From: Actinopolyspora xinjiangensis
GTDB lineage: Bacteria > Actinomycetota > Actinomycetes > Mycobacteriales > Pseudonocardiaceae
NCBI RefSeq assembly: GCF_900104475.1
Contig: NZ_FNJR01000003.1
Span: 412,917-476,916, forward strand
Direction of reading: 5' to 3'
Length of the DNA stretch: 64,000 bases
Shown here: positions 46,220 through 55,298 of the stretch, piece by piece
Layout of the letters: every line of letters begins with the position of its first letter
Numbering within the stretch: position 1 is the stretch's first letter
The notes under the pieces: model-generated
The model's input: the letters and a program-made list of their open reading frames with translations, nothing else
The model's database searches: none
What the model was told of the DNA's origin: nothing
Program-made: the position numbers and the translations under genes

Positions 46220-46518
46220 CTTCTCGTCGATCCCCTTCTCCCGGTTTCGGACCCCGCTGGGAGCCCCTTGACTACCGCTTCCTCACTCGGACCACCGGAG
46301 GTGACCCCGGATCTCCACCTCGTGCCGCGCGGTGATGACGTCGACGAAGCGGACGTTCTCGGTGTCCACCACCGATAATCTAGACCTTATACATCCAGAT
46401 TTTGCCCTCGCAACAGCCACAAAAAGTAAAAACAGATCACTAAAGGTAGCCTTATCGGCTTCGTTGACCACGCGAACCGGGGAAGCCTCCCGGACGAGGA
46501 TTTCCCAACAGCGGGCGA
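46220..46518. other. AT-rich intergenic island
   Basis: About 300 bases. Positions 46370-46455 are much richer in A and T than the surroundings and probably contain the promoter of the NmrA-like gene. A short minus-strand frame (46283-46471) covers it but shows no family resemblance, so I do not call it a gene. Confidence 0.4.
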
Positions 46519-46989
46519 TCAGCGTTTCAAAGCTTCCCGGACGCGCTCCGGAGCTTCGGGACTGTGCCGGACGACGTCATCGCTGACGTCCGCGATGGTT
46601 CGACTGGCCAGCTCGCGCCGCCAGGCCAGTTCCGCCTGACGCATGCTCCGCGAGACCGCGCAGACGGAGCTGTAGTCCAGGTCCGGATCCCCACCTGGCC
46701 CCTTCCGGAGGATATGGGTGCAGCGAAAGGCCTCCTCGCGGCCTTCCACAGCGACCACGACGTCGAGCAGTGTGATCTCCGCGACGGGGCGGGCCAGGTG
46801 AAATCCCCCGCGCGGCCCGGGAACGGATTCGAGGACCCCGGCTTTCACCAGGGCCTGCAGTTGCTTGTTCAGGTAGGGCGCCGGTAGCTCGTAGATCCCG
46901 GCCAACCGCGCGGCGGACACCGGCTCACCCACCCAGGCGAGGTTCAGGCAGGAGTGCAAGGTCCATTCAACGGCTTGTCCCATCCGCAT
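46519..46989 (-). CDS. Rrf2-family transcriptional regulator
   Basis: 156 aa. Winged-helix pattern VSAARLAGIYELPAPYLNKQ and the wing GPRGGFHLARPVAEITLLDVV. Two Cys (RCTHILRKG, then SSVC) bracket the region where Rrf2 sensors hold a cluster or thiols. The ATG at 46989 is chosen because AGGG precedes it. It probably regulates itself and the neighbouring NmrA-like or alcohol dehydrogenase genes. Confidence 0.85.
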   Translation of the reverse strand: MRMGQAVEWTLHSCLNLAWVGEPVSAARLAGIYELPAPYLNKQLQALVKAGVLESVPGPRGGFHLARPVAEITLLDVVVAVEGREEAFRCTHILRKGPGGDPDLDYSSVCAVSRSMRQAELAWRRELASRTIADVSDDVVRHSPEAPERVREALKR

Positions 46990-47471
46990 GACCCGAACCC
47001 TACCTTTCGTGATGCGAAATAATCGGTTTCCGGTCGGAGCTCGCCGAACGAGCATGTGGCAACGGCACCGACGAGGCATCACCTCACGGAGAGATCGTCA
47101 CCTTTTCGGTGGAACGCCGAGCGGTGGGCGCGAGACGCCGTCCACACGGGCTCAGCAGGCGGCCACGGTCGGCGGAACACACGATCGGCCACCGCGGAAA
47201 CGAAATCCCCATCCCACCCACCGATCGGCGCTTTCGGTGTCCGAGCATACCTACGGGGGGCACTTCTCCCCGCGACGGCGCCCGAGTACACGGCACCGTT
47301 CTCGTTCCCACCAGTACGGCGACAACAGAGACCACGGACGTTCCTCGTTCGGATCGACCACCTCGTCGTTCCCGCCGCTGACCGCTCGAAGGAGTTCGAA
47401 GGACTCCGCCACGAGCCGGCACGGCACTACTAGGGTGATCACGGCAACGAGGTCGAGACGGAGGGACCGCG
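46990..47471. other. Gene-free interval between divergent genes
   Basis: About 480 bases. I see no supported gene. It holds the promoters of the Rrf2 gene (minus strand) and the alcohol dehydrogenase gene (plus strand). An AT-richer stretch at 47010-47030 is next to the Rrf2 start. Confidence 0.4.
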
Positions 47472-48518
47472 ATGCGCGCCGTTGTGTTCGACGGGTTCGG
47501 CTCCACCCCCGAGGTACGCACCGTGGCCGACCCCGCCGTTTCCCCGGACGGGGTGGTGGTGGCGGTCGAGGCCACCGGATTGTGCCGCAGCGACTGGCAC
47601 GCCTGGCAGGGGCACGAGCCCGACGTCACCCCGCCGCACGTGGCCGGTCACGAACTGGCCGGACGTCTCGTCGAGGTCGGCTCCTCGGTGCGCGGCTGGC
47701 ACCCCGGGGACCGGGTGACCGTTCCGTTCGTCTGCGCCTGCGGCACCTGCCACCAGTGCGCCGCGGGAAACCAGCAGGTCTGCGAACACCAATTCCAGCC
47801 GGGAGTCACCCACTGGGGCTCGTTCGCCGAACGGGTCGCCGTACCCCGCGCCGAGACGAACCTCGTGGCCCTGCCCGACGAGCTGCCCACCACTTCGGCC
47901 GCCGCGCTCGGCTGCCGGTTCGCCACCTCCTTCCGGGCGGTACTGCGGCAGGGGTCGGTGCGCGCGGACCAGTGGGTCGCGGTGCACGGCTGCGGGGGCG
48001 CGGGCATCTCGGCGGTGGCGATCGCAGCGGCGGCCGGTGCCCGGGTGGTGGCGGTGGACCTCTCCGATGAGGCACTGCGGCTCGCCGCCGAGCTGGGCGC
48101 GGAGCACACCGTGAACGGAAACCGGACCCCCGACACGGCCGAGGCGGTCCGGGAGCTCACCGGCGGAGGCGCCCACGTGTCGCTGGACTGCGTGGGACAC
48201 CCGGCCAGCTGCGCCGCCTCGATCTCCTCACTGCGCACGCGGGGCACTCATGTGCAGCTCGGCCTGATGCCGCCCCAACGGGGGCTGCCGCCCGTGCCGA
48301 TGCACGAGGTGATCGCTCGGGAGCTGCGCGTCCTCGGCACTCATGGCCTGCAGGCCCACGAGTATCCGGAGATGCTGCGGTTGGTCACCGGTTCCCGCAT
48401 CGACCTCGACCGGCTGATCGGTCGCAGAGTCGAGCTGGACGACATACCGGCCGCGCTGGTCGCGATGAACGAGACGACCCCGCCGAGCAGCGGGATCACT
48501 GTCGCCGAGATCGGCTGA
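47472..48518 (+). CDS. Zinc-dependent alcohol dehydrogenase (MDR family)
   Basis: 348 aa. Catalytic zinc ligands lie in TGLCRSDWHAW and the GHE motif (VAGHELAG). Structural zinc Cys residues are grouped in CACGTCHQCAAGNQQVC. The cofactor loop is VHGCGGAGISAVAIA. This is a complete medium-chain Zn-ADH for an alcohol or aldehyde. It stands downstream of the Rrf2 promoter region. Confidence 0.9.
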   Translation: MRAVVFDGFGSTPEVRTVADPAVSPDGVVVAVEATGLCRSDWHAWQGHEPDVTPPHVAGHELAGRLVEVGSSVRGWHPGDRVTVPFVCACGTCHQCAAGNQQVCEHQFQPGVTHWGSFAERVAVPRAETNLVALPDELPTTSAAALGCRFATSFRAVLRQGSVRADQWVAVHGCGGAGISAVAIAAAAGARVVAVDLSDEALRLAAELGAEHTVNGNRTPDTAEAVRELTGGGAHVSLDCVGHPASCAASISSLRTRGTHVQLGLMPPQRGLPPVPMHEVIARELRVLGTHGLQAHEYPEMLRLVTGSRIDLDRLIGRRVELDDIPAALVAMNETTPPSSGITVAEIG

Positions 48519-48768
48519 TCCCCTTCCGAGCACGTGCCTGGCGGGGTGCCAGCGATCGCACCGAACACGACAACGGCACCCGCGCGGCGTCGTGGGGCCG
48601 CCACACCCCGTCGGGAGGCTCTTCGGTTCCCGGCACTCACAAGTCGTTCCAGTCCGTCGAGGATCCGTTCGTGCTGCCTCCTCGGTGGTTCGTGCGGCTC
48701 TCCGGCGAACGCCGGGACGTATCCGCTCATTCGGTTCCCCCAACACCTTTTTGGGTGACCCCGCTTCG

Positions 48769-49017
48769 TCAACGCCCACCTTCCGAACTCCTGGTCCCGG
48801 AGAGCTCGGCGAGCAGCGTCTCGGTACAGTCCCGGCAGGTGGGAGCCTGGAACCAGTGCAGCTCGCTCGGTCGCGCCATCGCGCACGGCCTGCCGCACAC
48901 CGAGGTGTCGGCCGGACGACCGTCCCAGTGCTTGCCCCGGAAGGCGTGCCGGTGCCATCGAACCCCGATCCGTTCGGGGACCGGTAGCCAGTAGTGCTGT
49001 CGCTCGGTGGTTTCCAT
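48769..49017 (-). CDS. Small zinc-ribbon-like protein
   Basis: 82 aa. Paired Cys (SVCGRPC, then APTCRDC) with aromatic residues between them (ELHWFQ) resemble the small zinc-finger proteins common in Pseudonocardiales, often beside XRE regulators. It diverges from the truncated XRE gene at 49144. Function unknown. Confidence 0.6.
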   Translation of the reverse strand: METTERQHYWLPVPERIGVRWHRHAFRGKHWDGRPADTSVCGRPCAMARPSELHWFQAPTCRDCTETLLAELSGTRSSEGGR

Positions 49018-49143
49018 CGTTACGTCTCCCTCGTTGTCTCAATCAGTTTTACACGCAATGGATTTGAGTTATTACCGATTGAAGTTATCTGTCAGTATCG
49101 TCGGAGACGTCGATCATCGAGTGAAGTTCGGAGAGGTCTTCCA

Positions 49144-49299
49144 GTGTCTACAGCGGAAGATGTGGGGGCACTACTGCGGGCCGCTCGCGAGGCTGCTGGT
49201 CTAAGCCTCACCCGAATGGCGCAGCTGACGCACTACTCGAAGCCGTACCTCGGATTCGTCGAGACGGGTTTCCTGAAAGGATTTTTCTTTCAGGATTGA
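49144..49299 (+). pseudogene. Truncated XRE helix-turn-helix regulator
   Basis: 51 aa from a GTG with GAGAGG upstream. The chain VSTAEDVGALLRAAREAAGL, then SLTRMAQLTHYSKPYLGFVETG, is the helix-turn-helix of a larger XRE protein; it then runs into unrelated FLKGFFFQD and stops. The effector domain (normally 200 or more residues) is missing. It might be translated as a bare DNA-binding fragment. Confidence 0.65.
49272..49294. repeat. Inverted repeat at the truncation point of the XRE gene
   Basis: CCTGAAAG and CTTTCAGG form a perfect 8-bp stem around GATTTTT, exactly where XRE homology ends. It may mark the end of an inserted or deleted segment. Confidence 0.5.
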
Positions 49300-49303
49300 G
49301 AAC

Positions 49304-49335
49304 GAAGAAAAGCCCCTGATCGTGACCAGGGGGCT
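49304..49335 (-). terminator. Rho-independent terminator on the minus strand
   Basis: Read on the minus strand, AGCCCCCTG pairs with CAGGGGCT around an 8-base loop and is followed by TTTCTTC. It is a classic terminator, but no coding gene lies upstream of it on that strand within 700 bases. Confidence 0.65.
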
Positions 49336-50068
49336 CCGTGCTACTTCGTATCCGCCAAGAGTACAAATAGCAGTGCTGCGTCTAGCACGGAATACGCTTC
49401 CCGCCACATGCGGTCCAGGCAGCGTGTGGGTAGGGTTACAAGTCCTGGCCACGGTTCACAGCCGTGCGGGTCGCCGTCAGAGGGCGTGCAGCTCGCGCGT
49501 CAGGCAACGCACGATCCAGGCGAACCCGACCGTGTCCTTGGTAAGCCCTGGCGTTCATGTTCGGGCACTATCGGCCCATCATCGCCGCTCTGCCCGTAAC
49601 CCCCGGCTCGGCGCGGGCGTAACACCCCGCGCGGGGTGAAGCTCCGAAGTCACAATTCCGGTAGACCGAGACCTTCACCTCCCCCTCGATCCCGGGAGAA
49701 CCGTGCCCGTTTCACGGCTCACCCGAGATCGAGGGGGGCTTACAGCCTTACTGGTCCACACGGTTCCCGAACCCCCGAAAAACCCCACGAGCGACCCCGG
49801 AAAATTCCCGACCTCCCCCGAAAGAACGGACGGCGGCCTGACTCCGGAGTCGAGTGAGGCTGTCGAGGGTTGCCGTCCATAGTTCAACACCCGGGGTTGA
49901 GAACTCAGGCGCCGAAAACAACACGAGCGCGACAAAAACGGCATCCCGGACGCCGCACCGGAGATTCCGAGGGAAACAAGACATCTCACCGCTGTTCCGG
50001 CTTCGCCGGCCGGCGAGAGCGGGAGCGGCCGAGTTTCGTGATGGCACTACCGGATCTAGGCTCGGGAC
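49336..50068. other. Gene-free interval with several hairpins
   Basis: No supported gene. TCCGTGCTA (49335) and TAGCACGGA (49383) pair perfectly. CCCCCTCGATC (49681) pairs with GATCGAGGGGG (49727), with a nested CCGTG/CACGG stem inside. Together with the lone minus-strand terminator, this could be an untranslated RNA or the relic of a lost element. The hairpin at 49681-49737 is a good terminator candidate in either direction. Confidence 0.45.
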
Positions 50069-50689
50069 ATGGCGCAGTACTTCGAGGTGCATCCACGCAA
50101 TCCGCAGCGTCGCGCTCTCAGCCAGGCGGCCGAGATCCTGCGCTCGGACGGCCTGGTGGCCTACCCCACCGACTCCTGCTTCGCGCTCGGCTGCCGAGTG
50201 GGCAACAAGGACGGGCTGGAGCGCATCCGCACGATCCGCCGGCTGGACCAGCACCACCACTTCACCCTGGTGTGCCGGAACTTCTCCGAACTCGGCCAGC
50301 TGGTCGTCGTCAACAACGCGGTCTTCCGCGCCATCAAGGCCGCCACACCGGGCAGCTACACGTTCATCCTGCCCGCCACCAAGGAAGTCCCCCGCAGGCT
50401 GCTGCACCCCAAGAAGAAAACGGTCGGCGTCCGCATCCCCGACCACGTCACCGCCCAGGCGCTGCTGGACACGCTGGACGATCCCCTGCTGTCGAGCACC
50501 CTGCTGCTGCCGGAACAGCAGGAGCCGATGACCAACGGGTGGGACATCAAGCAGCGGCTCGACGACGAGGTGGACGCCGTGATCGACTCCGGTGACTGCG
50601 GCACCGAGCCCACCACCGTGGTCGACTTCTCCGACGACGAACCCGAGATCGTCCGCTACGGAGCGGGCGATCCCGAGCTGTTCGAGTAG
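50069..50689 (+). CDS. YciO/TsaC-family (Sua5/YrdC) protein
   Basis: 206 aa. The N-terminal block ALSQAAEILRSDGLVAYPTD, then SCFALGC, the KxR-like IRRLDQHHHFTLVC, and PGSYTFILPATKEVPRRLL match the YrdC fold. In YrdC this fold makes threonylcarbamoyl-AMP for tRNA t6A. The closing part and the missing SUA5 domain fit the YciO subgroup, whose activity is weaker or unclear. It stands alone after a hairpin-rich region. Confidence 0.88.
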   Translation: MAQYFEVHPRNPQRRALSQAAEILRSDGLVAYPTDSCFALGCRVGNKDGLERIRTIRRLDQHHHFTLVCRNFSELGQLVVVNNAVFRAIKAATPGSYTFILPATKEVPRRLLHPKKKTVGVRIPDHVTAQALLDTLDDPLLSSTLLLPEQQEPMTNGWDIKQRLDDEVDAVIDSGDCGTEPTTVVDFSDDEPEIVRYGAGDPELFE

Positions 50690-51326
50690 CGTCACCACCA
50701 CTGTGCGGGCAACGGTCGCGCGGGCGCGACCGGTCGTGTTCGCACATCCGCCACGCCGTCCGGTGCCCTCGGGAGCCCCGTTCTTCCCGGCTGGAGCCGG
50801 ACAGCGACGTCGGCACGCGAGAAGTCACCCGTCGGTTCATCGTCCTCCGAAAGAGCCACGACCGCGATAGGCGCGGGCGAGCCGAACCAGAGTTCGAGAC
50901 GATCCCGGCGCGTCGGTCGAGTCGCGTGATCGGTTCTCGTGAGTCACGGCGAGGCCCCTACCCCCAGCAGGGACCTCGCCAAGCCCGAATCGAGCAGGGC
51001 GCCACACCTCCGGCGCAGTCCGGCGGATCAGCCCTGTGTCGAAACAGGACTCCGCACGAAAGGCTCGGGCACCACTCCAGGACCTCCCCGAAATCCAGTG
51101 GCTTCGGGAGCGGACCGGGAACCGCCGTACGGAACGCGGCGGCAGGCGCACGCTCTGTTCCCCTCTCGTGCGATCATGCGATTGAGCATCCGGATGGCGT
51201 TAGCTACAGTTGACAAAATCAAGGAAATCGTAAACTCTGCTTGCCAGGATGTCAACCACAGAAGACAGTATGCGATTACTCGACAACGATAAGCGACATC
51301 CTGCTGACAGTGTTACGGAGGCGGCC
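50690..51326. other. Gene-free interval with a promoter-like element
   Basis: About 640 bases, no supported gene until the XRE gene. TTGACA at 51210 with TAAACT at 51231 (15-base spacing) is a plausible promoter. The AT-rich stretch 51195-51290 contrasts with its surroundings and may also hold the XRE binding sites. Confidence 0.4.
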
Positions 51327-51710
51327 ATGAGCAGCGAAGGCCCCGGCAGCCGGTCGTTCGGTGAACGACTACGGTGGCTCATGGAGACCTATCCGCAGCC
51401 CAACGGGCGAGCGTGGACACCGGGGGCGGTGGCGAAGGCACTCACTGCCTCGGGGCACCCCGTGTCGCGTCAGCACGTGTGGAAGCTGCTGCGGGACGGG
51501 GCGCAGCCGAGTTTCGCGCTCGTCGACGCGCTGGCGCACGTCTTCAACGTGGGGGTGGAGACCTTCAGCGAACGTTCCACCGAGCCCGAGCTCCCCGCGG
51601 CGCTGTACCGCGCGGGCGAGCTTCCCCAGGAGCAACTCACCCATCTCGCACAGTACATCCGATTCCTCGAATCACAGGTGGACAGCTCCCGGGAGGACCC
51701 GAACGAGTGA
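51327..51710 (+). CDS. XRE-family helix-turn-helix regulator
   Basis: 127 aa from the ATG at 51327, which follows GGAGG; the frame is open further upstream. RSFGERLRWLMETYPQPNGR, then AWTPGAVAKALTASGHPVSR and QHVWKLLRDG, form an XRE helix-turn-helix of the type found in front of ImmA/IrrE genes in actinomycetes. It is followed by the ImmA-like gene. In known systems the metalloprotease cleaves the XRE repressor. Confidence 0.85.
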   Translation: MSSEGPGSRSFGERLRWLMETYPQPNGRAWTPGAVAKALTASGHPVSRQHVWKLLRDGAQPSFALVDALAHVFNVGVETFSERSTEPELPAALYRAGELPQEQLTHLAQYIRFLESQVDSSREDPNE

Positions 51711-51783
51711 CTCGTCACCGTTGTCGCGCCGCGTGTCCACACCACACCGTGCGGGATGTCGAGCCAGAGACGGAGATCAGCCA

Positions 51784-52323
51784 GTGCTGAGTAGCGAGAA
51801 GTCGCGTGCGCGCCGCGCGCGGCGCGCACGCGAGAGACGGTTGCGGCGCAGCCTGCGGACGACACTGCGCGTGGCCGGAGTAGACCACCCGATGGACATG
51901 CTGGAGGTCTGCCACCGCCTCTCACGGAACCGGAGCCGTCCGATCTACCCCACGGAGTACCCGCTCGCGGCCAGCGGCCCCTTCGGGCTGTGGCTGCCGG
52001 GGCGCAAGGCCGAGTGGATCCTGTTCCAACCGCGGACCACCGCCCTGCACCAGCAGCACATCATCGCCCACGAGCTGGGACACATCCTCTGCGGTCACCG
52101 GCCGGACCCGATCCTGCCCAGCGACGGCGTGGATTCCGACTCCTTCGACTGGGGAGCTCTCCGCCGCACCGCCTACGACTCCGAACAGGAGCAGGACGCC
52201 GAGACCGTCGCCACGCTGCTGCTGGAGTCGGCGGCGGCCAGCGACGGCGTCGTCTCCCCCGGCTCCTCCGGAAGGGCCCAGCGGGCCCAGCACGCACTCG
52301 GCGACCTGGAGGGATGGCTGTGA
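51784..52323 (+). CDS. ImmA/IrrE-family metalloprotease-like protein
   Basis: 179 aa. An Arg-rich N-terminal stretch is followed by the zinc motif HELGH at residues 96-100 (IIAHELGHILCGH) and a third acidic helix, EQEQDAETVATLLLE. ImmA/IrrE proteins cleave partner repressors after a stress or mobile-element signal. The GTG start follows GGAG. It ends in a GTGA overlap with the membrane-protein gene. Confidence 0.82.
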   Translation: MLSSEKSRARRARRARERRLRRSLRTTLRVAGVDHPMDMLEVCHRLSRNRSRPIYPTEYPLAASGPFGLWLPGRKAEWILFQPRTTALHQQHIIAHELGHILCGHRPDPILPSDGVDSDSFDWGALRRTAYDSEQEQDAETVATLLLESAAASDGVVSPGSSGRAQRAQHALGDLEGWL

Positions 52324-53453
52324 CCCTGGCCGGCCAGAGCCCGATCCAGCTGGCGATCATCATCGCCTTCGTCTGGTTCGCCTACCGCCTGACTCGTTCC
52401 CCCCACAGCCTCGCGCTCTGGGCCGTGGTGTCCTGCCTCGCGTTCCGCTACTTCGCCTCCGGCGGGATCGCCGATCTGCGCGGCCACTTCGGCGGCGTGC
52501 TGTCCTCGGCCTCGGTGGCCAAGGTGGTCATGAACATCGCGCTGGCCGCCTCGTGGTGTTCCCTGCTGCTGTTCTTCCTGCTCGCCGCGACACCGCACCG
52601 GGCGGTGCGCACCGCGTTCCGGGAGATCGCGATCATGGTCGCGGCGATGCTGACGATGACCGTGATGGTCGCTGTCACCCCGAATGCCGACGAGGCATTC
52701 TCCTCCGGCGCCGGGGGCGCGCTACCCTCCGACGTCTCGATATCGGTGGTGGCCTTCTACATCGTCGGATCAGCCTACATCGCTTATGTCACCTGGCGTG
52801 CGGCGATCTGGGCGTGGAGCTACGCCGCCGAGAGCACGCAACGCACGCGGCTGGGGCTACGCATCGCCGCGGTGGCGTTGGGAACACTGGGCTCCGTGGC
52901 CGCGATCCGCGCCGGACAGATCCTGCTCATCTGGGGCGGCGGCACACTCCCGGAGTGGGCGACCCTCGTCAACCTGGGCGTGCCGCTGGGCACGCTGCTG
53001 TTCGTGTTCGGCGTGTGCCTGGCCGGGGCCGCCGCGCGGATCGAACGGTTCCGAATCTGGCTGCGGCACCGGCGCGCCCTGCGCGAACTGCGACCGCTGT
53101 GGTCCGTCCTCCACGACCTCTTCCCGGAGGACAGACTGGTTCCGGCCCACGAGCAGTCGCGGATCGACCGCTTCTCACCGCGCCGAGTTCATCAGCAGTT
53201 CTGGCGGGCCGTAGTGGAGATCCGCGACGGTCTGGTGCAGCTCAGCCCTCATCTGTCCGACCTGGGCTACGACCCGGACACCTCGTTGCACCAGCAGTCC
53301 GGTCTGCTCAATGAGGCCATCCGCCGCCAACGGTCCGGAACGGCCCCGAGCACCCGCGACGCCGTGCTGGTCGCGGCTCCGAGTTCGACCGGCGCCTTCG
53401 ACGTCGAAGCCGACGTGGAGCAACTCGTACTCCTTTCCCGCTCCCTCTCCTGA
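52320..53453 (+). CDS. MAB_1171c-type membrane protein
   Basis: 377 aa. About seven hydrophobic helices span residues 8-235, followed by a cytoplasmic tail with WLRHRRALRELRPLWSVLHD and the downstream ELSP-like block (REIRDGLVQLSPHL reads VEIRDGLVQLSPHL). This matches the MAB_1171c family, called a putative transporter but functionally uncharacterised. The GTG at 52320 has GGAGG seven bases upstream and overlaps the protease stop. The tight order XRE-ImmA-MAB_1171c recurs in actinomycetes. Confidence 0.78.
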   Translation: MTLAGQSPIQLAIIIAFVWFAYRLTRSPHSLALWAVVSCLAFRYFASGGIADLRGHFGGVLSSASVAKVVMNIALAASWCSLLLFFLLAATPHRAVRTAFREIAIMVAAMLTMTVMVAVTPNADEAFSSGAGGALPSDVSISVVAFYIVGSAYIAYVTWRAAIWAWSYAAESTQRTRLGLRIAAVALGTLGSVAAIRAGQILLIWGGGTLPEWATLVNLGVPLGTLLFVFGVCLAGAAARIERFRIWLRHRRALRELRPLWSVLHDLFPEDRLVPAHEQSRIDRFSPRRVHQQFWRAVVEIRDGLVQLSPHLSDLGYDPDTSLHQQSGLLNEAIRRQRSGTAPSTRDAVLVAAPSSTGAFDVEADVEQLVLLSRSLS

Positions 53454-53468
53454 CCCGTGGAGGTCCCC

Positions 53469-54659
53469 GTGCAGTTGATCACCGCCGCAACCGTGCTGCC
53501 CGGTCCGGCCGGCGAGAGCGTGCCCGACGGCGCGGTGCTCGTCGACGGCGGGACCATCCGGGCCGTCGGCCCGCGCAGCGAGGTGACACCACTCGCCGAG
53601 GACGCCGAACACGTGGACTTCCCGGGGCACACGGTGCTTCCCGGGCTGATCAACGCCCACGTGCACCTCGCGTTCGACACCACCGCCGAGTGGTACACCC
53701 ACCTCAACGACAGCGACGATCCCGATCTCCTCCTCGGTATGGCCGGACGAGCTCAGCAAGCGCTGGCCTCCGGCGTCACCACGCTCCGCGATCTGGGTGA
53801 CCGCGGTGGTCTCGCGATGCGCCTGCGCGACGCCGTCGACGACGGCGAACTCGCCGGTCCCCGCATCCTCAGCGCCGGATCGCCGATCACCGTGCCGGGC
53901 GGGCACTGCTGGTTCCTCGGTGGCGAGGTGTCGAACGAGAGCGAGATCCGTACCCGGGTGGAGGACCACGCCGCCGCGGGCGGCGACCTCGTCAAGGTGA
54001 TGGCATCCGGCGGATCGGTCACCCCGAACTCGCCCCCCATGTGGCAGTCGCAGTTCGGGTTGACCGAGCTGCGCGTCGTGGTCGAAGCGGCGCGGTCGGT
54101 GGGGCTGCCCGTGGCCGCCCACGCGCACGGGACGCAGTCGATCGTGGACGCCGTCGAAGCGGGTGTTGACACGATCGAGCACGCGACCTGGATCGCCGAG
54201 GGCGGCTCCGGCAGCGACCTCCGCGAGGACACCGCACGAGACATGGCCGAGCGGGGCATCGCCGTCTGCCCCGGCTGGCCCGCCGACTGGCGGCACTTCG
54301 CGGAACGGATCGGCCCCGAGCGGAGCAGGGCGGCCATCGAGCGGTTGCGGTGGATGGCCGAGCGCGGGGTACCCCTCATCCTGGGCACCGACGCCGGGCT
54401 GCGCGGTTCCGCTTTCCGGAACTTCCCGAACGCCCTCGGGCTCTACCGGGAGATCGGTTACAGCAACGCCGAGGTCATCGAACTCGCCACCACCACGACG
54501 GCGGACGCTCTCGGCCACGGCAAGGAAACCGGCCGCATCGCTGCCGGTTACGCCGCCGACCTGCTCGTCGTCGAGGGTGATCCTCTCGCCGACCTGGCGA
54601 ACCTCAACCGCCAGGCGCGCGTGCTTCGCGGCGGAGAACGAGCTGTCCACCCCGCGTGA
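53469..54659 (+). CDS. Amidohydrolase-family metal hydrolase (imidazolonepropionase/prolidase-like)
   Basis: 396 aa. HVH follows TVLPGLINA (metal a), the carbamylated Lys candidate is in LVKVMASGG, further ligands are HAHG and IEHA, and the catalytic Asp is in LGTDAG. This is the subtype I amidohydrolase plan seen in Xaa-Pro/Xaa-Arg dipeptidases and in enzymes that open cyclic amides. GTG start after GGAGG; only 15 bases separate it from the membrane-protein gene, so it joins that cassette. Confidence 0.86.
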   Translation: MQLITAATVLPGPAGESVPDGAVLVDGGTIRAVGPRSEVTPLAEDAEHVDFPGHTVLPGLINAHVHLAFDTTAEWYTHLNDSDDPDLLLGMAGRAQQALASGVTTLRDLGDRGGLAMRLRDAVDDGELAGPRILSAGSPITVPGGHCWFLGGEVSNESEIRTRVEDHAAAGGDLVKVMASGGSVTPNSPPMWQSQFGLTELRVVVEAARSVGLPVAAHAHGTQSIVDAVEAGVDTIEHATWIAEGGSGSDLREDTARDMAERGIAVCPGWPADWRHFAERIGPERSRAAIERLRWMAERGVPLILGTDAGLRGSAFRNFPNALGLYREIGYSNAEVIELATTTTADALGHGKETGRIAAGYAADLLVVEGDPLADLANLNRQARVLRGGERAVHPA

Positions 54660-54812
54660 ACCCGCTCGCCGCGACGGACCTCTCCACGTCCCCGCCGACC
54701 CCCGGTAGCGGTCGGGACGCCGGGCAGGAGCCACGCCTCGCGCGGCGGGAGCGGCCTTTCCGCGCCTTCCCGGCCGGAAGCCGTGCGCGGCGGGGCCGCT
54801 CGCGCCGGTCGT

Positions 54813-55298
54813 TCAGTCACGGCGGAGCGCGAAGCGCCGATGCAGTTCCCGCACCTCGTCGGCCAGGTCGGGGAGCGGGCCCTCCACCACGAGACCGGGC
54901 ACGACTTCCGTGACCGGCATCATCCGAACCGGCGGCGCGCCCGCCCCGAGCTCGGCCAGCCAACCTGCCAGCTGGGCGGCCGAGCTCACGTACACGATGC
55001 GGCCCAACCCCACCCAACCGTGGGCGGCCGCGCACATCGGACAGTGCTCTCCGGACGTGAACACCGTGGCGGCCGCCCGTTCTGCCGGAGTCATGTTCGC
55101 CGCCGCCCACCGTGCCAGGGCGAACTCCGGGTGCAGGGTCGCGTCACCGCCGCTGGAGACACGGTTGCGGTCCTCGGCGAGGCGGCTCCCGTCGGAAGCC
55201 ACCAGCACCGAGCCGAAGGGTTCGTCGCCCGTCCGCAATGCCTCGGCGGCCAGCTCCACGCACCGACGCGAGTGTCCCAGTTCGACATCGCTCGTCAT
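54813..55298 (-). CDS. Guanine/cytidine-deaminase-family nucleobase deaminase
   Basis: 161 aa. Zinc site: TLHPEFALARWA (HPE where most members have HAE; the Glu is kept) and GEHCPMCAAA (PCxxC). The length and the GSVLVASDG strand match guanine-deaminase-like enzymes. GGAG lies seven bases before the ATG. It lies near an (S)-ureidoglycine aminohydrolase gene, so a purine-catabolism role fits. Confidence 0.85.
   Translation of the reverse strand: MTSDVELGHSRRCVELAAEALRTGDEPFGSVLVASDGSRLAEDRNRVSSGGDATLHPEFALARWAAANMTPAERAAATVFTSGEHCPMCAAAHGWVGLGRIVYVSSAAQLAGWLAELGAGAPPVRMMPVTEVVPGLVVEGPLPDLADEVRELHRRFALRRD

Noticed and set aside
46441-46454. TAAAGGTAGCCTTA as a DtxR/IdeR iron box
   Set aside because: Only about half of the 19-bp consensus is present, and the neighbouring genes are not iron genes.
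46283-46471. 62-aa minus-strand frame in the AT-rich island
   Set aside because: No ribosome-binding site or family resemblance; codon use differs from genuine genes here. More likely a promoter region.
49335-49391. tRNA-like folded element
   Set aside because: The outer 9-bp stem encloses only 39 bases, too short for a tRNA, with no T-loop consensus or CCA-adjacent arrangement.
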